From Kosakonia pseudosacchari (GTDB lineage: Bacteria; Pseudomonadota; Gammaproteobacteria; Enterobacterales; Enterobacteriaceae), in contig NZ_FXWP01000027.1 in NCBI RefSeq assembly GCF_900184035.1, forward strand, positions 248,001-312,000: a DNA stretch of 64,000 bases. The letters run 5' to 3'. The notes beneath the pieces are model-generated. The model saw nothing but the letters and a program-made list of their open reading frames with translations. It searched no databases and was not told the origin of the DNA. A program made the translations under genes and the position numbers. Below are positions 1 through 8,329 of the stretch, piece after piece (within the stretch, counting starts at the first letter, position 1; every line of letters begins with the position of its first letter).

Positions 1-1047
1 GAGCGCCGCGCAGTTAATGGCGACGAAATTTCCCGTCCGCCACTGGCTGCGGGCATATAACTCGCGTGCCAGATACTCTTTTCCGCTGCCGGTTTCACCG
101 GTCACGCACAAGGCAATCCCGGCATTCACAATGCGCAGCGCTTTCTCTTTTTCCTTCGCCAGTTGATCCTTGACGAATGCTGCGCCGCGCCCGATATAGC
201 GCCGCGCGGGTAGCGTCTGACGTGCGTAGTAGCGCCGGGTATTGCTGGCGGCGAGCGTGGTTTCGCCAGCCTGCAAACTGGCCTCCGGGAAGAGCGTTTG
301 CAAAGCGAGTTCGCCAAAGTGCTGCGGCGTCAGCGAAAACTCATCCATCGCCAGTTTGTTGGCACCGAGCAATGTCTGATCGGCAAAAATCAGCAACAAC
401 TCCTGCGCACTGCCGAGCACCGACGGGTCGTGATGCAAACTCAGCAGCCAGCGGTCAGCGCCAAGCGCGCTGGTGGCCCACTCATGTTCTATTTGGCATA
501 CCGCGCGACGGATCAGCGCAGCGGCATCGCGGCGTGGCGCTTGGGCGGGTGTTGAGAGATCTAACACCCCGGCAATTTGTCCGTCCGGTCGAAAGACGGG
601 GGACGCCGAGCAAAACAAACCTGCATTGCGGCTGAGATAATGTTCGCCGCCGGAGACTTCACAATGGCGCTGCAATGCCAGCGCTGTGCCTATTGCGTTG
701 GTGCCGCGCGCGTGTTCGCCCCACAGGTTGCCGGGTGCCAGCGCATAGCGCTGCGCTTTTTGCAGAAAGTCGCGGTTGCCGTGGGTCTCCAGCACCAGAC
801 CGGTGGCGTCGGACAGCACCATGATCGACGGATGACTGGCAAGCTGCGGGCGCAGCCGCGCCAGTAGCGGAGCGGCCAGATGGTTGACCCAACCGTTTTC
901 CGCACGGGCATCTTTCAGCATGGATGTCGCCACCCAGGGCTGGGCGTCATCATCGCGGGTCAACCCGTAGCTGAGACTACGCTGCCAGGAGTTTTCAAGC
1001 AGGCAGGGCAACCCGGCAGGAGCGAGGGACAAGGCGCGTGGCGGCAT
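1..1047 (-). CDS. Sigma-54-dependent transcriptional activator (AcoR-like), 3' end outside window
   Basis: The frame is open from the ATG at 1047 to the window edge (349 codons), so the C-terminal part of the AAA+ domain and the Fis-type HTH are missing here. The N-terminal ~300 residues resemble the AcoR/DhaR sensory region, with a GAF-like stretch (SDATGLVLETHGNRDFLQKA, then GTNAIGTAL). The visible end holds the start of the AAA+ domain with the Walker A motif CVTGETGSGKEYLARELYAR. It is divergent from the aldehyde/alcohol dehydrogenase pair, which carries a sigma-54-like promoter, so it most likely activates that pair. The effector is unknown; an aldehyde or alcohol is inferred from the neighbours. 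Confidence 0.85.
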   Translation of the reverse strand, partial: MPPRALSLAPAGLPCLLENSWQRSLSYGLTRDDDAQPWVATSMLKDARAENGWVNHLAAPLLARLRPQLASHPSIMVLSDATGLVLETHGNRDFLQKAQRYALAPGNLWGEHARGTNAIGTALALQRHCEVSGGEHYLSRNAGLFCSASPVFRPDGQIAGVLDLSTPAQAPRRDAAALIRRAVCQIEHEWATSALGADRWLLSLHHDPSVLGSAQELLLIFADQTLLGANKLAMDEFSLTPQHFGELALQTLFPEASLQAGETTLAASNTRRYYARQTLPARRYIGRGAAFVKDQLAKEKEKALRIVNAGIALCVTGETGSGKEYLARELYARSQWRTGNFVAINCAAL

Positions 1048-1091
1048 GTGACTCTCCATTAAATGAGATGTTACATTTGTGTAGCATAACA

Positions 1092-1119
1092 GTGTCCCGT
1101 ATGTAGCGACGTGCGACAC
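1092..1119. promoter_or_regulatory. Candidate upstream activator site: GTGTC/GACAC inverted repeat
   Basis: The intergenic region holds GTGTC at 1092-1096 and GACAC at 1115-1119, an inverted repeat with an 18-bp spacer. Its centre lies about 135 bp upstream of the -24 element at 1239, a usual enhancer distance for sigma-54 activators. Assignment to the divergent regulator is inference only, because short arms like these can occur by chance. Confidence 0.3.
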
Positions 1120-1238
1120 ACTTCCCGCACCCCGTAGCGCGCTTTTTTGTGTCATTTCATTCCGGCAAAAGCCCGAATTTCAGTTATTCCGTTGTTTTAT
1201 CAGCATAAACAAAGCCGTGTCGGAGTGTTTTCTAAGAC

Positions 1239-1255
1239 CTGGCATAAGAACTGCT
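1239..1255 (+). promoter_or_regulatory. Sigma-54 (-24/-12) promoter for the aldehyde dehydrogenase gene
   Basis: CTGGCATAAGAACTGCT has the GG and GC dinucleotides exactly 10 bp apart and fits the YTGGCACG-N4-TTGCW consensus at 10 of 13 defined positions. It lies 67 bp before the ATG of the aldehyde dehydrogenase. A sigma-54 activator gene diverges from the same region, which supports the assignment. Confidence 0.6.
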
Positions 1256-1321
1256 TATGTCACTGTGTCCGCCACGGTGCGCGACGCCTCACCTGTACCG
1301 ATAATAAAAGAGGAACATCTT

Positions 1322-2842
1322 ATGAAATATGTCCACCCTGGCCTTGCTGGCGCGAAAGTCTCTTTCAAACAGCGTTATGGCAACTATATTGGCGGTGAAT
1401 TTGTTGACCCGGTGGAAGGGCGTTGGTTTACCAACACCTCGCCGGTCACCGGACAGGTGATTGCCGAATTCCCGCGCTCAGACGCGGCGGATATTGAGAA
1501 GGCTCTCGACGCAGCGCATGCTGCCGCCGACGCCTGGGGAAAAACCAGCGTGCAGGATCGCGCCAATGTGCTGCTGGCGATCGCCGATCGCATTGAAGCC
1601 AACCTGGAAATGCTGGCATTAACAGAAACCTGGGATAACGGAAAACCGATCCGCGAAACCATGGGCGCGGATTTGCCGCTGGCTGTTGATCACTTCCGTT
1701 ATTTCGCGGGTTGTATTCGCGCGCAGGAAGGGACAGCGGCAGAGATCGACAGCAATACGGTGGCCTACCACATCTATGAACCGCTGGGCGTGGTCGGGCA
1801 GATCATCCCGTGGAACTTCCCGCTGCTGATGGCGGCATGGAAACTGGCTCCGGCGCTGGCGGCGGGTAACTGCGTGGTACTGAAACCGGCTGAACAGACG
1901 CCGCTTGGCATCTGCGTGTTGATGGAGCTGATTGGCGATTTGTTGCCAAAAGGGGTGCTGAATGTGGTGCACGGCTTTGGTACGGAAGCCGGTGAACCGC
2001 TGGCACGTAGCAAACGCATCGAAAAAATCGCCTTTACCGGCTCCACGCCGATTGGCCGCCATATCCTCTCGTGCGCGGCGGAAAACATCATCCCCAGCAC
2101 CGTTGAGCTCGGCGGAAAATCACCGAATATCTACTTTGAAGATGTGATGAACGGTGATGAAGGTTTTATTGATAAAGCGGTGGAAGGCGTGGTGCTCGGG
2201 TTCTTCAACCAGGGCGAAGTCTGCACCTGCCCGTCGCGCGTGCTGGTACAGGAGTCGATTTATCCGCAGTTTGTAGAAAAGGTCATTGCCCGCATGGAAA
2301 ACATCCGCAAAGGCGACCCGTTTGACACCGACACCATGATTGGCGCGCAGGCGTCTCAAGAGCAGTACGACAAAATCCTCTCTTATATCTCGATTGCCCG
2401 CGACGAAGGCGGCGAAATCATTACCGGCGGCGCTCACGTGGAACACGGCGACGGGCTGCAAAATGGCTTCTATATCCAGCCGACGTTAATTAAAGGCCAT
2501 AACGGGATGCGCTGCTTCCAGGAAGAGATTTTTGGGCCGGTGCTGGGCATCACCACCTTTAAAGATGAAGCCGAAGCGCTGCGTATCGCCAACGACACCG
2601 AGTTTGGCCTTGGCGCCGGGGTGTGGACGCTGGATATCAACCGCGCATGGCGCATGGGGCGCGGCATTAAAGCGGGTCGCGTATGGACAAACTGTTACCA
2701 CCTCTACCCGGCACATGCGGCGTTTGGCGGTTACAAAAACTCAGGCGTCGGGCGTGAAACCCACAAACTGGCGCTGAGCCACTATCAGCAGATCAAAAAC
2801 CTGCTGGTGAGTTACAGCGGTTCGCCGCTGGGGCTGTATTAA
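1322..2842 (+). CDS. NAD-dependent aldehyde dehydrogenase (AldB/ExaC type)
   Basis: A 506-residue member of the ALDH superfamily that oxidises an aldehyde, probably acetaldehyde, to the acid. Long stretches match E. coli AldB from memory (for example the [13 protein letters not shown] and [10 protein letters not shown] segments). The catalytic cysteine is Cys301 in NQGEVCTC, and ELGGKSPN holds the conserved active-site region. The frame is open upstream, but the ATG at 1322 is chosen because AGAGGAAC stands just before it and the protein then has normal ALDH length. It is followed after 27 bp by an alcohol dehydrogenase, so together they can take an alcohol to its acid. Transcription probably needs sigma-54 and the divergent activator. 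Confidence 0.9.
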   Translation: MKYVHPGLAGAKVSFKQRYGNYIGGEFVDPVEGRWFTNTSPVTGQVIAEFPRSDAADIEKALDAAHAAADAWGKTSVQDRANVLLAIADRIEANLEMLALTETWDNGKPIRETMGADLPLAVDHFRYFAGCIRAQEGTAAEIDSNTVAYHIYEPLGVVGQIIPWNFPLLMAAWKLAPALAAGNCVVLKPAEQTPLGICVLMELIGDLLPKGVLNVVHGFGTEAGEPLARSKRIEKIAFTGSTPIGRHILSCAAENIIPSTVELGGKSPNIYFEDVMNGDEGFIDKAVEGVVLGFFNQGEVCTCPSRVLVQESIYPQFVEKVIARMENIRKGDPFDTDTMIGAQASQEQYDKILSYISIARDEGGEIITGGAHVEHGDGLQNGFYIQPTLIKGHNGMRCFQEEIFGPVLGITTFKDEAEALRIANDTEFGLGAGVWTLDINRAWRMGRGIKAGRVWTNCYHLYPAHAAFGGYKNSGVGRETHKLALSHYQQIKNLLVSYSGSPLGLY

Positions 2843-2869
2843 TTATCTACATCAGGATGAGGCGATAAT

Positions 2870-3901
2870 ATGCAACTGAAGACCATGAAAGCCGCAGTGG
2901 TGAAAGCCTTTGGTCAGCCGCTGGTGATTGAAGAGGTAATGGTGCCGGCGGTTGAACCGGGCAAAATCCTTGTCAAAATTGAAGCGACCGGCGTGTGTCA
3001 CACGGATTTACACGCCGCTGATGGCGACTGGCCGATTAAACCGAACCCGCCGTTTATCCCGGGCCACGAAGGTGTCGGCCATGTGGTGGCGGTCGGGCCG
3101 GGTGTGAAGCATGTGAAAGAGGGCGATCGTGTCGGTGTGCCGTGGCTCTACTCAACATGTGGTCACTGTGAACACTGTCTTGGCGGCTGGGAAACGCTGT
3201 GCCACTCGCAGCAAAACTCCGGTTATTCGGTGAACGGTACGTTTGCCGAATATTGCCTGGCCGATGCCAGCTATGTCGGGGTTTTGCCGGATAACGTCGA
3301 TTTTCAGAGTATCGCGCCGATCCTCTGCGCCGGGGTGACCGTCTATAAAGGGCTGAAAATGACCGAAGCGCGCGCCGGAGAGTGGGTCGTGGTGTCGGGT
3401 ATCGGCGGTCTGGGACACCTGGCGATTCAGTACGCGGTGGCGATGGGCATGAACGTGGCGGCGGTCGATATTGATGATGACAAGCTGGCGTTTGCCCGCC
3501 GTCTCGGTGCCTCGGTAGTGGTCAATGCGCGCCAGGAAGATCCGGGCACACGTTTCCATAGCGAGTTTGGCGGTGCGCACGGCGTGCTGGTGACCGCGGT
3601 ATCGCCAAAAGCGTTTGAACAGGCAACAACCATGATGCGTCGTGGCGGCACCATGGTGCTTAACGGCTTGCCACCGGGGAAATTCGATCTGTCTATTTTT
3701 GACATGGTGCTTGATGGCACCACGGTGCGCGGTTCGATTGTCGGTACGCGTAAAGATCTGCAGGAAGCACTGGATTTCGCCGGGCGTAACAAAGTGCATG
3801 CGGAAATCGCCGTAGAGCCGCTGGAGAATATCAACAGCATCTTTGAGCGGATGCGCGCCGGGAAAATCACCGGCAGGATCGTGGTTGATATGTCGAAGTA
3901 A
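2870..3901 (+). CDS. adhP: Zinc-dependent alcohol dehydrogenase (AdhP family)
   Basis: A 343-residue medium-chain dehydrogenase. Catalytic zinc ligands are seen in GVCHTDLH and PGHEGVGH. The structural zinc cysteines are in CGHCEHC and the later ETLC, and the nucleotide-binding glycine motif is GIGGLGHLA. An AGGATGAGG ribosome site precedes the ATG. It probably interconverts a primary alcohol such as ethanol with its aldehyde using NAD, which the upstream aldehyde dehydrogenase then oxidises. It is a few residues longer at the N-terminus than E. coli AdhP; a second in-frame ATG five codons in is an alternative start. Confidence 0.88.
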   Translation: MQLKTMKAAVVKAFGQPLVIEEVMVPAVEPGKILVKIEATGVCHTDLHAADGDWPIKPNPPFIPGHEGVGHVVAVGPGVKHVKEGDRVGVPWLYSTCGHCEHCLGGWETLCHSQQNSGYSVNGTFAEYCLADASYVGVLPDNVDFQSIAPILCAGVTVYKGLKMTEARAGEWVVVSGIGGLGHLAIQYAVAMGMNVAAVDIDDDKLAFARRLGASVVVNARQEDPGTRFHSEFGGAHGVLVTAVSPKAFEQATTMMRRGGTMVLNGLPPGKFDLSIFDMVLDGTTVRGSIVGTRKDLQEALDFAGRNKVHAEIAVEPLENINSIFERMRAGKITGRIVVDMSK

Positions 3902-3907
3902 CACCAT

Positions 3908-3933
3908 AAAACGGGGCAGCGATGCCCCGTTTT
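3908..3933. terminator. Intrinsic terminator between converging adhP and hydrolase genes
   Basis: AAAACGGGGCA and TGCCCCGTTTT form a perfect 11-bp stem around a GCGA loop. T-runs are available on both strands, so it can stop transcription of adhP and of the converging hydrolase gene. Confidence 0.85.
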
Positions 3934-3938
3934 CTGTT

Positions 3939-4823
3939 TCAGGGCAGAGAATCCGCAAAATCTGCCAGTTGCTGGTTAAAACGGGCTGGCTCTTCCAGGA
4001 ACGGGGCGTGCCCCGAATGGTCAAACCACACCGCGCTAATCCGGGGATTCACGCTTCTGGCCCGCGCCAGCGATGTCTGCGGATTTACCAGCCGATCGTG
4101 TTTGCCGTAGATAAAACGTACCGGGATTGTCGCTTTCCCCAGCCCTTGCTCAAGCGCAACTTTCATCGACGGCACGGCGCGTTGCATCTCCCAGGAGGCC
4201 ATCGCCGCATTGGCTTGCAGGCGCGCGAAGGTAACCGCATCAGGCTGCCGGTAGAAGCAGAGCCGCAGAAACTCGCGCTCGCCATCCAGATGGGTGGTTA
4301 AATCCGCCGAGGTCATCGCCTGATAGACGTGTGGATGCGCCGGGATCTGATCGGGCGTTAACTCCACCACGGCATCGACATACAGCGCGCCGGAAAGCGC
4401 CTTATCACCGGCATCCGCCAGGTAGTGACTGATCACCGCACCGCCGAGCGACCAGCCGACCAGCAGCGGTTTTTTTGCATGGCTTGCGGCAATGACCGCG
4501 GCGACATCTTCTGCCCAGCGGCTTCCCTCACGGTAGGCCTCTGCCTGTGTCGGTTTTGCCGACAGACCATGGCCGCGCAAATCAAAACTGATCAACCGAA
4601 AACGTTGCAATGCCGGGTCCTGACGCTGTTTTTCCCAGTTCAGGTGGCTGCCTAATAACCCGTGAATAAAGATAATCGGTTTACCTTGCGGCGAGCCGGA
4701 CTCTTGTATCGCCAGTTGCACACCGTCCGCCGAGGTGGCGGTGTACTGCCTGTCGCTGGCAAACAGCGAGGCGGAAACGCTGAATAACAAAATGGCGAGG
4801 TAACGACCAGGGGATAACAGCAT
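3939..4823 (-). CDS. Exported alpha/beta hydrolase
   Basis: A 294-residue alpha/beta-hydrolase-fold protein. The nucleophile elbow is GWSLGG, the oxyanion region is HGLLGSH, the acid is in YGKHDRL and the catalytic histidine in DHSGHAPF. The frame extends further upstream, but the ATG at 4823 follows GGAGGAAC and starts a clear Sec signal (LLSPGRYLAILLFSVSASLF, then ASD), so a periplasmic enzyme is likely. Substrate unknown. It diverges from a MerR-type regulator across a dyad typical of MerR-controlled promoters and is therefore probably its target. Confidence 0.82.
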   Translation of the reverse strand: MLLSPGRYLAILLFSVSASLFASDRQYTATSADGVQLAIQESGSPQGKPIIFIHGLLGSHLNWEKQRQDPALQRFRLISFDLRGHGLSAKPTQAEAYREGSRWAEDVAAVIAASHAKKPLLVGWSLGGAVISHYLADAGDKALSGALYVDAVVELTPDQIPAHPHVYQAMTSADLTTHLDGEREFLRLCFYRQPDAVTFARLQANAAMASWEMQRAVPSMKVALEQGLGKATIPVRFIYGKHDRLVNPQTSLARARSVNPRISAVWFDHSGHAPFLEEPARFNQQLADFADSLP

Positions 4824-4864
4824 AAAATGTTCCTCCAGATGAATGTACGCCGCTATCCTCAACC

Positions 4865-4880
4865 CTGACACTGGTGTCAG
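4865..4880. promoter_or_regulatory. MerR-type operator dyad in the hydrolase/MerR divergent promoter
   Basis: CTGACACTGGTGTCAG is a perfect 7+7 dyad with a 2-bp centre. It is flanked by imperfectly symmetric CTCAACC and AGTCAAG, so the symmetry reaches about 30 bp. On the minus strand it lies immediately downstream of TTGACT, where MerR-family regulators bind in a long-spacer promoter. No strong -10 hexamer is obvious. Confidence 0.6.
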
Positions 4881-4908
4881 AGTCAAGCCATTTACCGGGA
4901 GGAAGAGG

Positions 4909-5271
4909 ATGTTATCAATTGGCGAACTCGCCCGACAAACGGGCATCAGCGTGCGCGCCATCCGCCATTACGATCGCCACGGTCTGCTGTGCAGCACGCG
5001 TGCCTGCAACGGTTATCGCTACTTTCCGCCGCAGGCGCTCGGGCAGGTGAGGCAAATCCAGCAGTTAATCGCGACAGGTTTTAGCATTGCTGAAATTGCC
5101 GCTTTTCCTGCCTGCATGCGCAATGAAGAAGGGGCGGGGATGTGCCCGCAAACGCGCGCGTTGCAGCGTGAACGGCTGGCGACGATTGAGGCGCAAATCG
5201 CTACCCTTGAACGCCGGCGCGCGCAACTGGCTGCCGCGTTGGCCGAGACAGAACAAAAAACGACGCCCTGA
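4909..5271 (+). CDS. MerR family transcriptional regulator
   Basis: A 120-residue MerR-type DNA-binding protein. The winged HTH is at the N-terminus (LSIGELARQTGISVRAIRHY, then the NGYRYF wing), followed by a dimerisation helix and a short C-terminal coiled coil. Two cysteines (Cys-Met-Arg and Met-Cys-Pro around residues 63-74) could be an effector site, but no known metal motif is recognised. The start at 4909 follows GGGAGGAAGAGG; longer upstream starts would add residues that do not belong to the family. It most likely regulates the divergent hydrolase and itself. Confidence 0.85.
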   Translation: MLSIGELARQTGISVRAIRHYDRHGLLCSTRACNGYRYFPPQALGQVRQIQQLIATGFSIAEIAAFPACMRNEEGAGMCPQTRALQRERLATIEAQIATLERRRAQLAAALAETEQKTTP

Positions 5272-5279
5272 GGCGTCGT
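5254..5279 (-). terminator. Intrinsic terminator of the gap gene, overlapping the merR stop codon
   Basis: ACGACGCC and GGCGTCGT pair around CTGA. On the minus strand the hairpin is followed by six T, so it ends the leftward gap transcript. The hairpin includes the last codons and the TGA of the rightward merR gene. Confidence 0.8.
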
Positions 5280-5303
5280 CGTAGAGTGAAGGCGTGTCGC
5301 CCG

Positions 5304-6314
5304 TTACAAACCGCGCTGAGCCATACGTACAGCCAGCTCAACCAGGCGATTCGAAAATCCCCACTCGTTGTCATACCAGGCGAGGATTTTCACCAGATTG
5401 CCGCCAATGACCAGGGTTGATAAACCGTCGATGATGGATGAGCGCGGATCGCCCTGGTAATCGCTGGAAACCAGCGGTTCATCGCTGTAACCGAGAATAC
5501 CCTGCAGCGGGCCTGCGCTGGCGGCTTCGCGGAATGCGGCATTCACCTCTTCAGCCGTCACATCACGCTTCAGTGTTACCGTCAGGTCAACAATCGACAC
5601 CACCGGCACCGGTACGCGCAGGGAGTAACCGGTCAGCCGCCCGTCAAGTTCCGGGATCACTTTGCCGAGCGCTTTCGCCGCGCCGCTGGAGTAAGGCACA
5701 ATCGACAGCGCCGCAGCACGCGCACCGCGCAGATCTTTTTCCGGCTGGTCATGCAGCGCCTGGCTGTTGGTGTAGGCATGGGTGGTATTCATCAGGCCAT
5801 GTTCGATGCCGAAACGTTGATGCAACACCTGCGCGGCAGGGGCGAGGCCGTTGGTGGTACAACTGCCGTTGCTGACCACGAAATGGCGCTGCGGATCGTA
5901 TTCACGGTCATTAACGCCGAGCACGATGGTTAAATCATCATTTTTACCCGGTGCGGAGATGATCACCCGTTTTGCGCCGCCGCGGCTGATATGCACTTCG
6001 GCTTTGTCGCGTTCGGTGAAGAAACCGGTGGCTTCAATCACCACTTCCACGCCAACGTCACGCCACGGAATGTTGCCCGGATCGCGTTCGCTGAATACAC
6101 GCACCGCTTTGCCATCGACGAACAACTGGCCTTCACCCGCTTCTACCGGAACGGGCAGGGTGCCGAGCAGAGAATCATGTTTCAGCAGATGGGCGAGGGT
6201 TTTGCTGTCCGTCAGATCGTTAATCGCCACAATCTGAATCTCTGCGTTGCCCAGCGCCGCGCGTAACACGTTGCGTCCAATTCTGCCAAAACCATTAATG
6301 CCGACCTTAACCAT
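5304..6314 (-). CDS. gap: Glyceraldehyde-3-phosphate dehydrogenase, type I (second-type paralogue)
   Basis: A 336-residue GAPDH with the Rossmann start VGINGFGRIGRN and the catalytic Cys152 in SNGSCTTNG, with the histidine in TTHAYTNSQ. The usual GapA motif is SNASCTTNC; here the second cysteine is replaced by glycine, as in several GapB-like or plastid-type enzymes. The sequence diverges clearly from enterobacterial GapA, so this is an accessory paralogue rather than the housekeeping gene. It catalyses oxidation of glyceraldehyde-3-phosphate to 1,3-bisphosphoglycerate, or the reverse. It stands alone with its own terminator; the GlxA-type regulator gene lies just upstream on the same strand. 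Confidence 0.92.
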   Translation of the reverse strand: MVKVGINGFGRIGRNVLRAALGNAEIQIVAINDLTDSKTLAHLLKHDSLLGTLPVPVEAGEGQLFVDGKAVRVFSERDPGNIPWRDVGVEVVIEATGFFTERDKAEVHISRGGAKRVIISAPGKNDDLTIVLGVNDREYDPQRHFVVSNGSCTTNGLAPAAQVLHQRFGIEHGLMNTTHAYTNSQALHDQPEKDLRGARAAALSIVPYSSGAAKALGKVIPELDGRLTGYSLRVPVPVVSIVDLTVTLKRDVTAEEVNAAFREAASAGPLQGILGYSDEPLVSSDYQGDPRSSIIDGLSTLVIGGNLVKILAWYDNEWGFSNRLVELAVRMAQRGL

Positions 6315-6397
6315 AATTGACTCCTTCCTGTGCGGTAACTAACTGCAGTTACTGTAGGCCGGTCGCGGTTTGGCGTAAACGACAAAAAAGGATCACT

Positions 6398-7378
6398 TTA
6401 CGCCAATTTGCGGCAGTGGAAGCGCTGGCGGTAATCGCCTGGTGTGAGGTGTAACTGGCGTTCAAAAATGCGCCGCAGATTGATGCTGCTGCCAAAACCG
6501 GTGGCGGCGGCTATCTGCTCCAGGGTTTCACTGGTTTGTTCCAGTCGGTTACGTGCGGCGGCAAGGCGCGCTTCGGCGACATAGCGCGCGGGGGGAACGC
6601 CGCTTTCACGGGTAAAGACGCGGGTGAAATTGCGCGGGCTCATCGCAACCTGTTCCGCAAGACGTTCAACGGATAAATCCTCAGCCAGGTTGGCCAGGAT
6701 CCAGTTTTGCAGCTCGCTGATGGGCCCGACGCCGCTGGCCTGCTGTAGTTGATAGCGGCTGAACTGCAACTGCCCGCCGGGGCGGCGCAGGTACATCACC
6801 ATGTTTTGCGCGATATCCAGCGCGAGAGAGAAGCCGTAGTCATCCTCGACCAGCGCCAGCGTGAGATCGAAGCCGGAACTGACGCCGCCGGAGGTCCAGA
6901 CTGGCCCGTCCTGAATATAGAGCGGGCCGCTTTCAACGGTGACTGCGGGGTACTCTTTCTGCATGGTTTCCAGTAACCGCCAGTGGGTGGTTGCGCGTCG
7001 CCCGTTGAGCAACCCACTTTGTGCCAGTAGCATCGCGCCGCCGCAAATAGAAACGACCCGGCGCGCGTGCGGCGCGGCAAGACGCAGCCAGTCCACCACG
7101 GCCGTGCCTTCCTCGGCATCGGTACCGCGTCCGGTTATCATAATGGTATCCCACGGCTGGCGCGGATCGATATCCGGCAGGCGGTGATCGGCCAGCAGGT
7201 TCAGCCCGGACTGGCCGTGGATCACCTGGTGAGGTTGGGTGGTGGCAACGGTAACGCGATAGCGCGGCTGCGCGGTCTCATTCGGGTGCAGCTGGTTGGC
7301 CTGCATCAGAATGTCGGCAATACCGGCGGCTTCGAACAGCATGCCGCCATCAGGAACAATAATCAGGAATGTTTTCAT
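6398..7378 (-). CDS. GlxA-family regulator: DJ-1/PfpI domain plus AraC HTH
   Basis: A 326-residue regulator. Residues ~1-190 form a DJ-1/PfpI-like domain with the nucleophile-elbow cysteine in SICGGAMLLA. Residues ~220-320 are an AraC-type double HTH (LAEQVAMSPRNFTRVF and the TLEQIAAATGFGSSINLRR segment). Such proteins sense small metabolites, but the ligand cannot be read from sequence. It stands upstream of and in line with the gap paralogue, 83 bp apart, so gap is a possible target. Confidence 0.88.
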   Translation of the reverse strand: MKTFLIIVPDGGMLFEAAGIADILMQANQLHPNETAQPRYRVTVATTQPHQVIHGQSGLNLLADHRLPDIDPRQPWDTIMITGRGTDAEEGTAVVDWLRLAAPHARRVVSICGGAMLLAQSGLLNGRRATTHWRLLETMQKEYPAVTVESGPLYIQDGPVWTSGGVSSGFDLTLALVEDDYGFSLALDIAQNMVMYLRRPGGQLQFSRYQLQQASGVGPISELQNWILANLAEDLSVERLAEQVAMSPRNFTRVFTRESGVPPARYVAEARLAAARNRLEQTSETLEQIAAATGFGSSINLRRIFERQLHLTPGDYRQRFHCRKLA

Positions 7379-7450
7379 GTCCTGAAACGTACGCCAATTA
7401 CTTTTTAAGTCAAGCCCGTTCGGAAGATGACGGACGAAGGTGCAATAAAA

Positions 7451-7474
7451 AACCCGGAGCCTCCGCGCCGGGCA
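7451..7474 (-). terminator. Probable terminator of the yciGFE operon
   Basis: On the minus strand CCCGG...CCGGG is followed by six T. It lies downstream of the last small gene of the operon. The stem is short with a large loop, so confidence is moderate. Confidence 0.55.
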
Positions 7475-7521
7475 AATCTAACAAGACACAAAGGGTTATG
7501 GAATAACGCGCGCTGCGGGCG

Positions 7522-7758
7522 TTACTCACTGGCCTGTTTACGATTAGCCATCGTCGTGACCAGATATTCCTGCACAGGGTCGAGAGAAAGTTCGGGTTGC
7601 AGCAGTTCAGCCTCATCATGGTTGCTGGCGGGTTGCCCGGCAACAAAGGGTTTTTGTTGTCGGGCGCGTTCGAACTCGCTCAACACCTGCCAGCCGAGAT
7701 CGTCACTGGCACGGTTGTTCATTAACACATTCCTTACGCGTTTCAGCTTTGGCAGCAT
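7522..7758 (-). CDS. Small hypothetical protein at the end of the yciGFE operon
   Basis: A 78-residue, charged, soluble-looking protein without a recognised domain. A GGAGA ribosome site lies 8 bp before the ATG. It is 30 bp downstream of yciE and upstream of a terminator, so it is probably the fourth gene of a stress-induced operon. An internal start (MNNRASDD) would shorten it by 12 residues. I do not recognise a function. Confidence 0.6.
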   Translation of the reverse strand: MLPKLKRVRNVLMNNRASDDLGWQVLSEFERARQQKPFVAGQPASNHDEAELLQPELSLDPVQEYLVTTMANRKQASE

Positions 7759-7788
7759 CGTCGTCTCTCCATTAACAGTTAACGCAGG

Positions 7789-8295
7789 TTATTTTTTCGC
7801 CTCAACGCCCGGTGCGCTGGAGCGGTCAAGGAATTGAGTTGTCACTTCCGGAACGTGCTGGAGCATCCACTCCGCCATTTCAATCTCTTGCGCCACAATT
7901 TTTTGCAGCACATGCACGCCGTTAACATCACCCAATTCTTCAGCCGTTCTAATCAATGAGGTGTAGCAAGCAATTTCAAATTGCTCAAAGACATAGCCAC
8001 CTATTGCGCCTTTAACCACCTCATCGGAATTAAAGACACCGCCAACGGCCTGACCCATCGCCGCCATTTTACCCATGGTATCTTTCAGAACCGATCGCGA
8101 TATTCCGCATTGATCAATAAGCCCTTCAAGTAACACTATTTGTTCGCGGGTTTCGGCTAAATGACTTTCAATTTTACTTTTTAATACAGGATAATTGTCG
8201 ATGCGTTTAGCCATCGCCTCCAGCATCGACTCTGCCTGTTTTTCCATCCCATGTGCGTCACGTAGCCAGTCGTGATAATTCTCTTCGCGTGTCAT
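7789..8295 (-). CDS. yciE: YciE, ferritin-like DUF892 stress protein (copy 1)
   Basis: A 168-residue four-helix ferritin-like protein with the YciE hallmark HDWLRDAHGMEKQAE-type N-terminus (here YHDWLRDAHGMEKQAESM) and ending in GVEAKK like E. coli YciE. Glu and His residues (MEKQAE, YVFEQFEIACYTSL, AQEIEMAEWM) could bind a di-metal centre. In Salmonella and E. coli the yciGFE genes are RpoS/H-NS-regulated and linked to bile and general stress. A second, clearly homologous copy lies at 22460-22966 beside katN. Confidence 0.92.
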   Translation of the reverse strand: MTREENYHDWLRDAHGMEKQAESMLEAMAKRIDNYPVLKSKIESHLAETREQIVLLEGLIDQCGISRSVLKDTMGKMAAMGQAVGGVFNSDEVVKGAIGGYVFEQFEIACYTSLIRTAEELGDVNGVHVLQKIVAQEIEMAEWMLQHVPEVTTQFLDRSSAPGVEAKK

Positions 8296-8329
8296 ACGTT
8301 TACCTCAGGTGGAATTAACTTAATGACTT

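Noticed and set aside
3152..4024. 290-codon minus-strand frame opposite adhP
   Set aside because: It lies antisense to a clear alcohol dehydrogenase. A shadow of high-GC codon usage.
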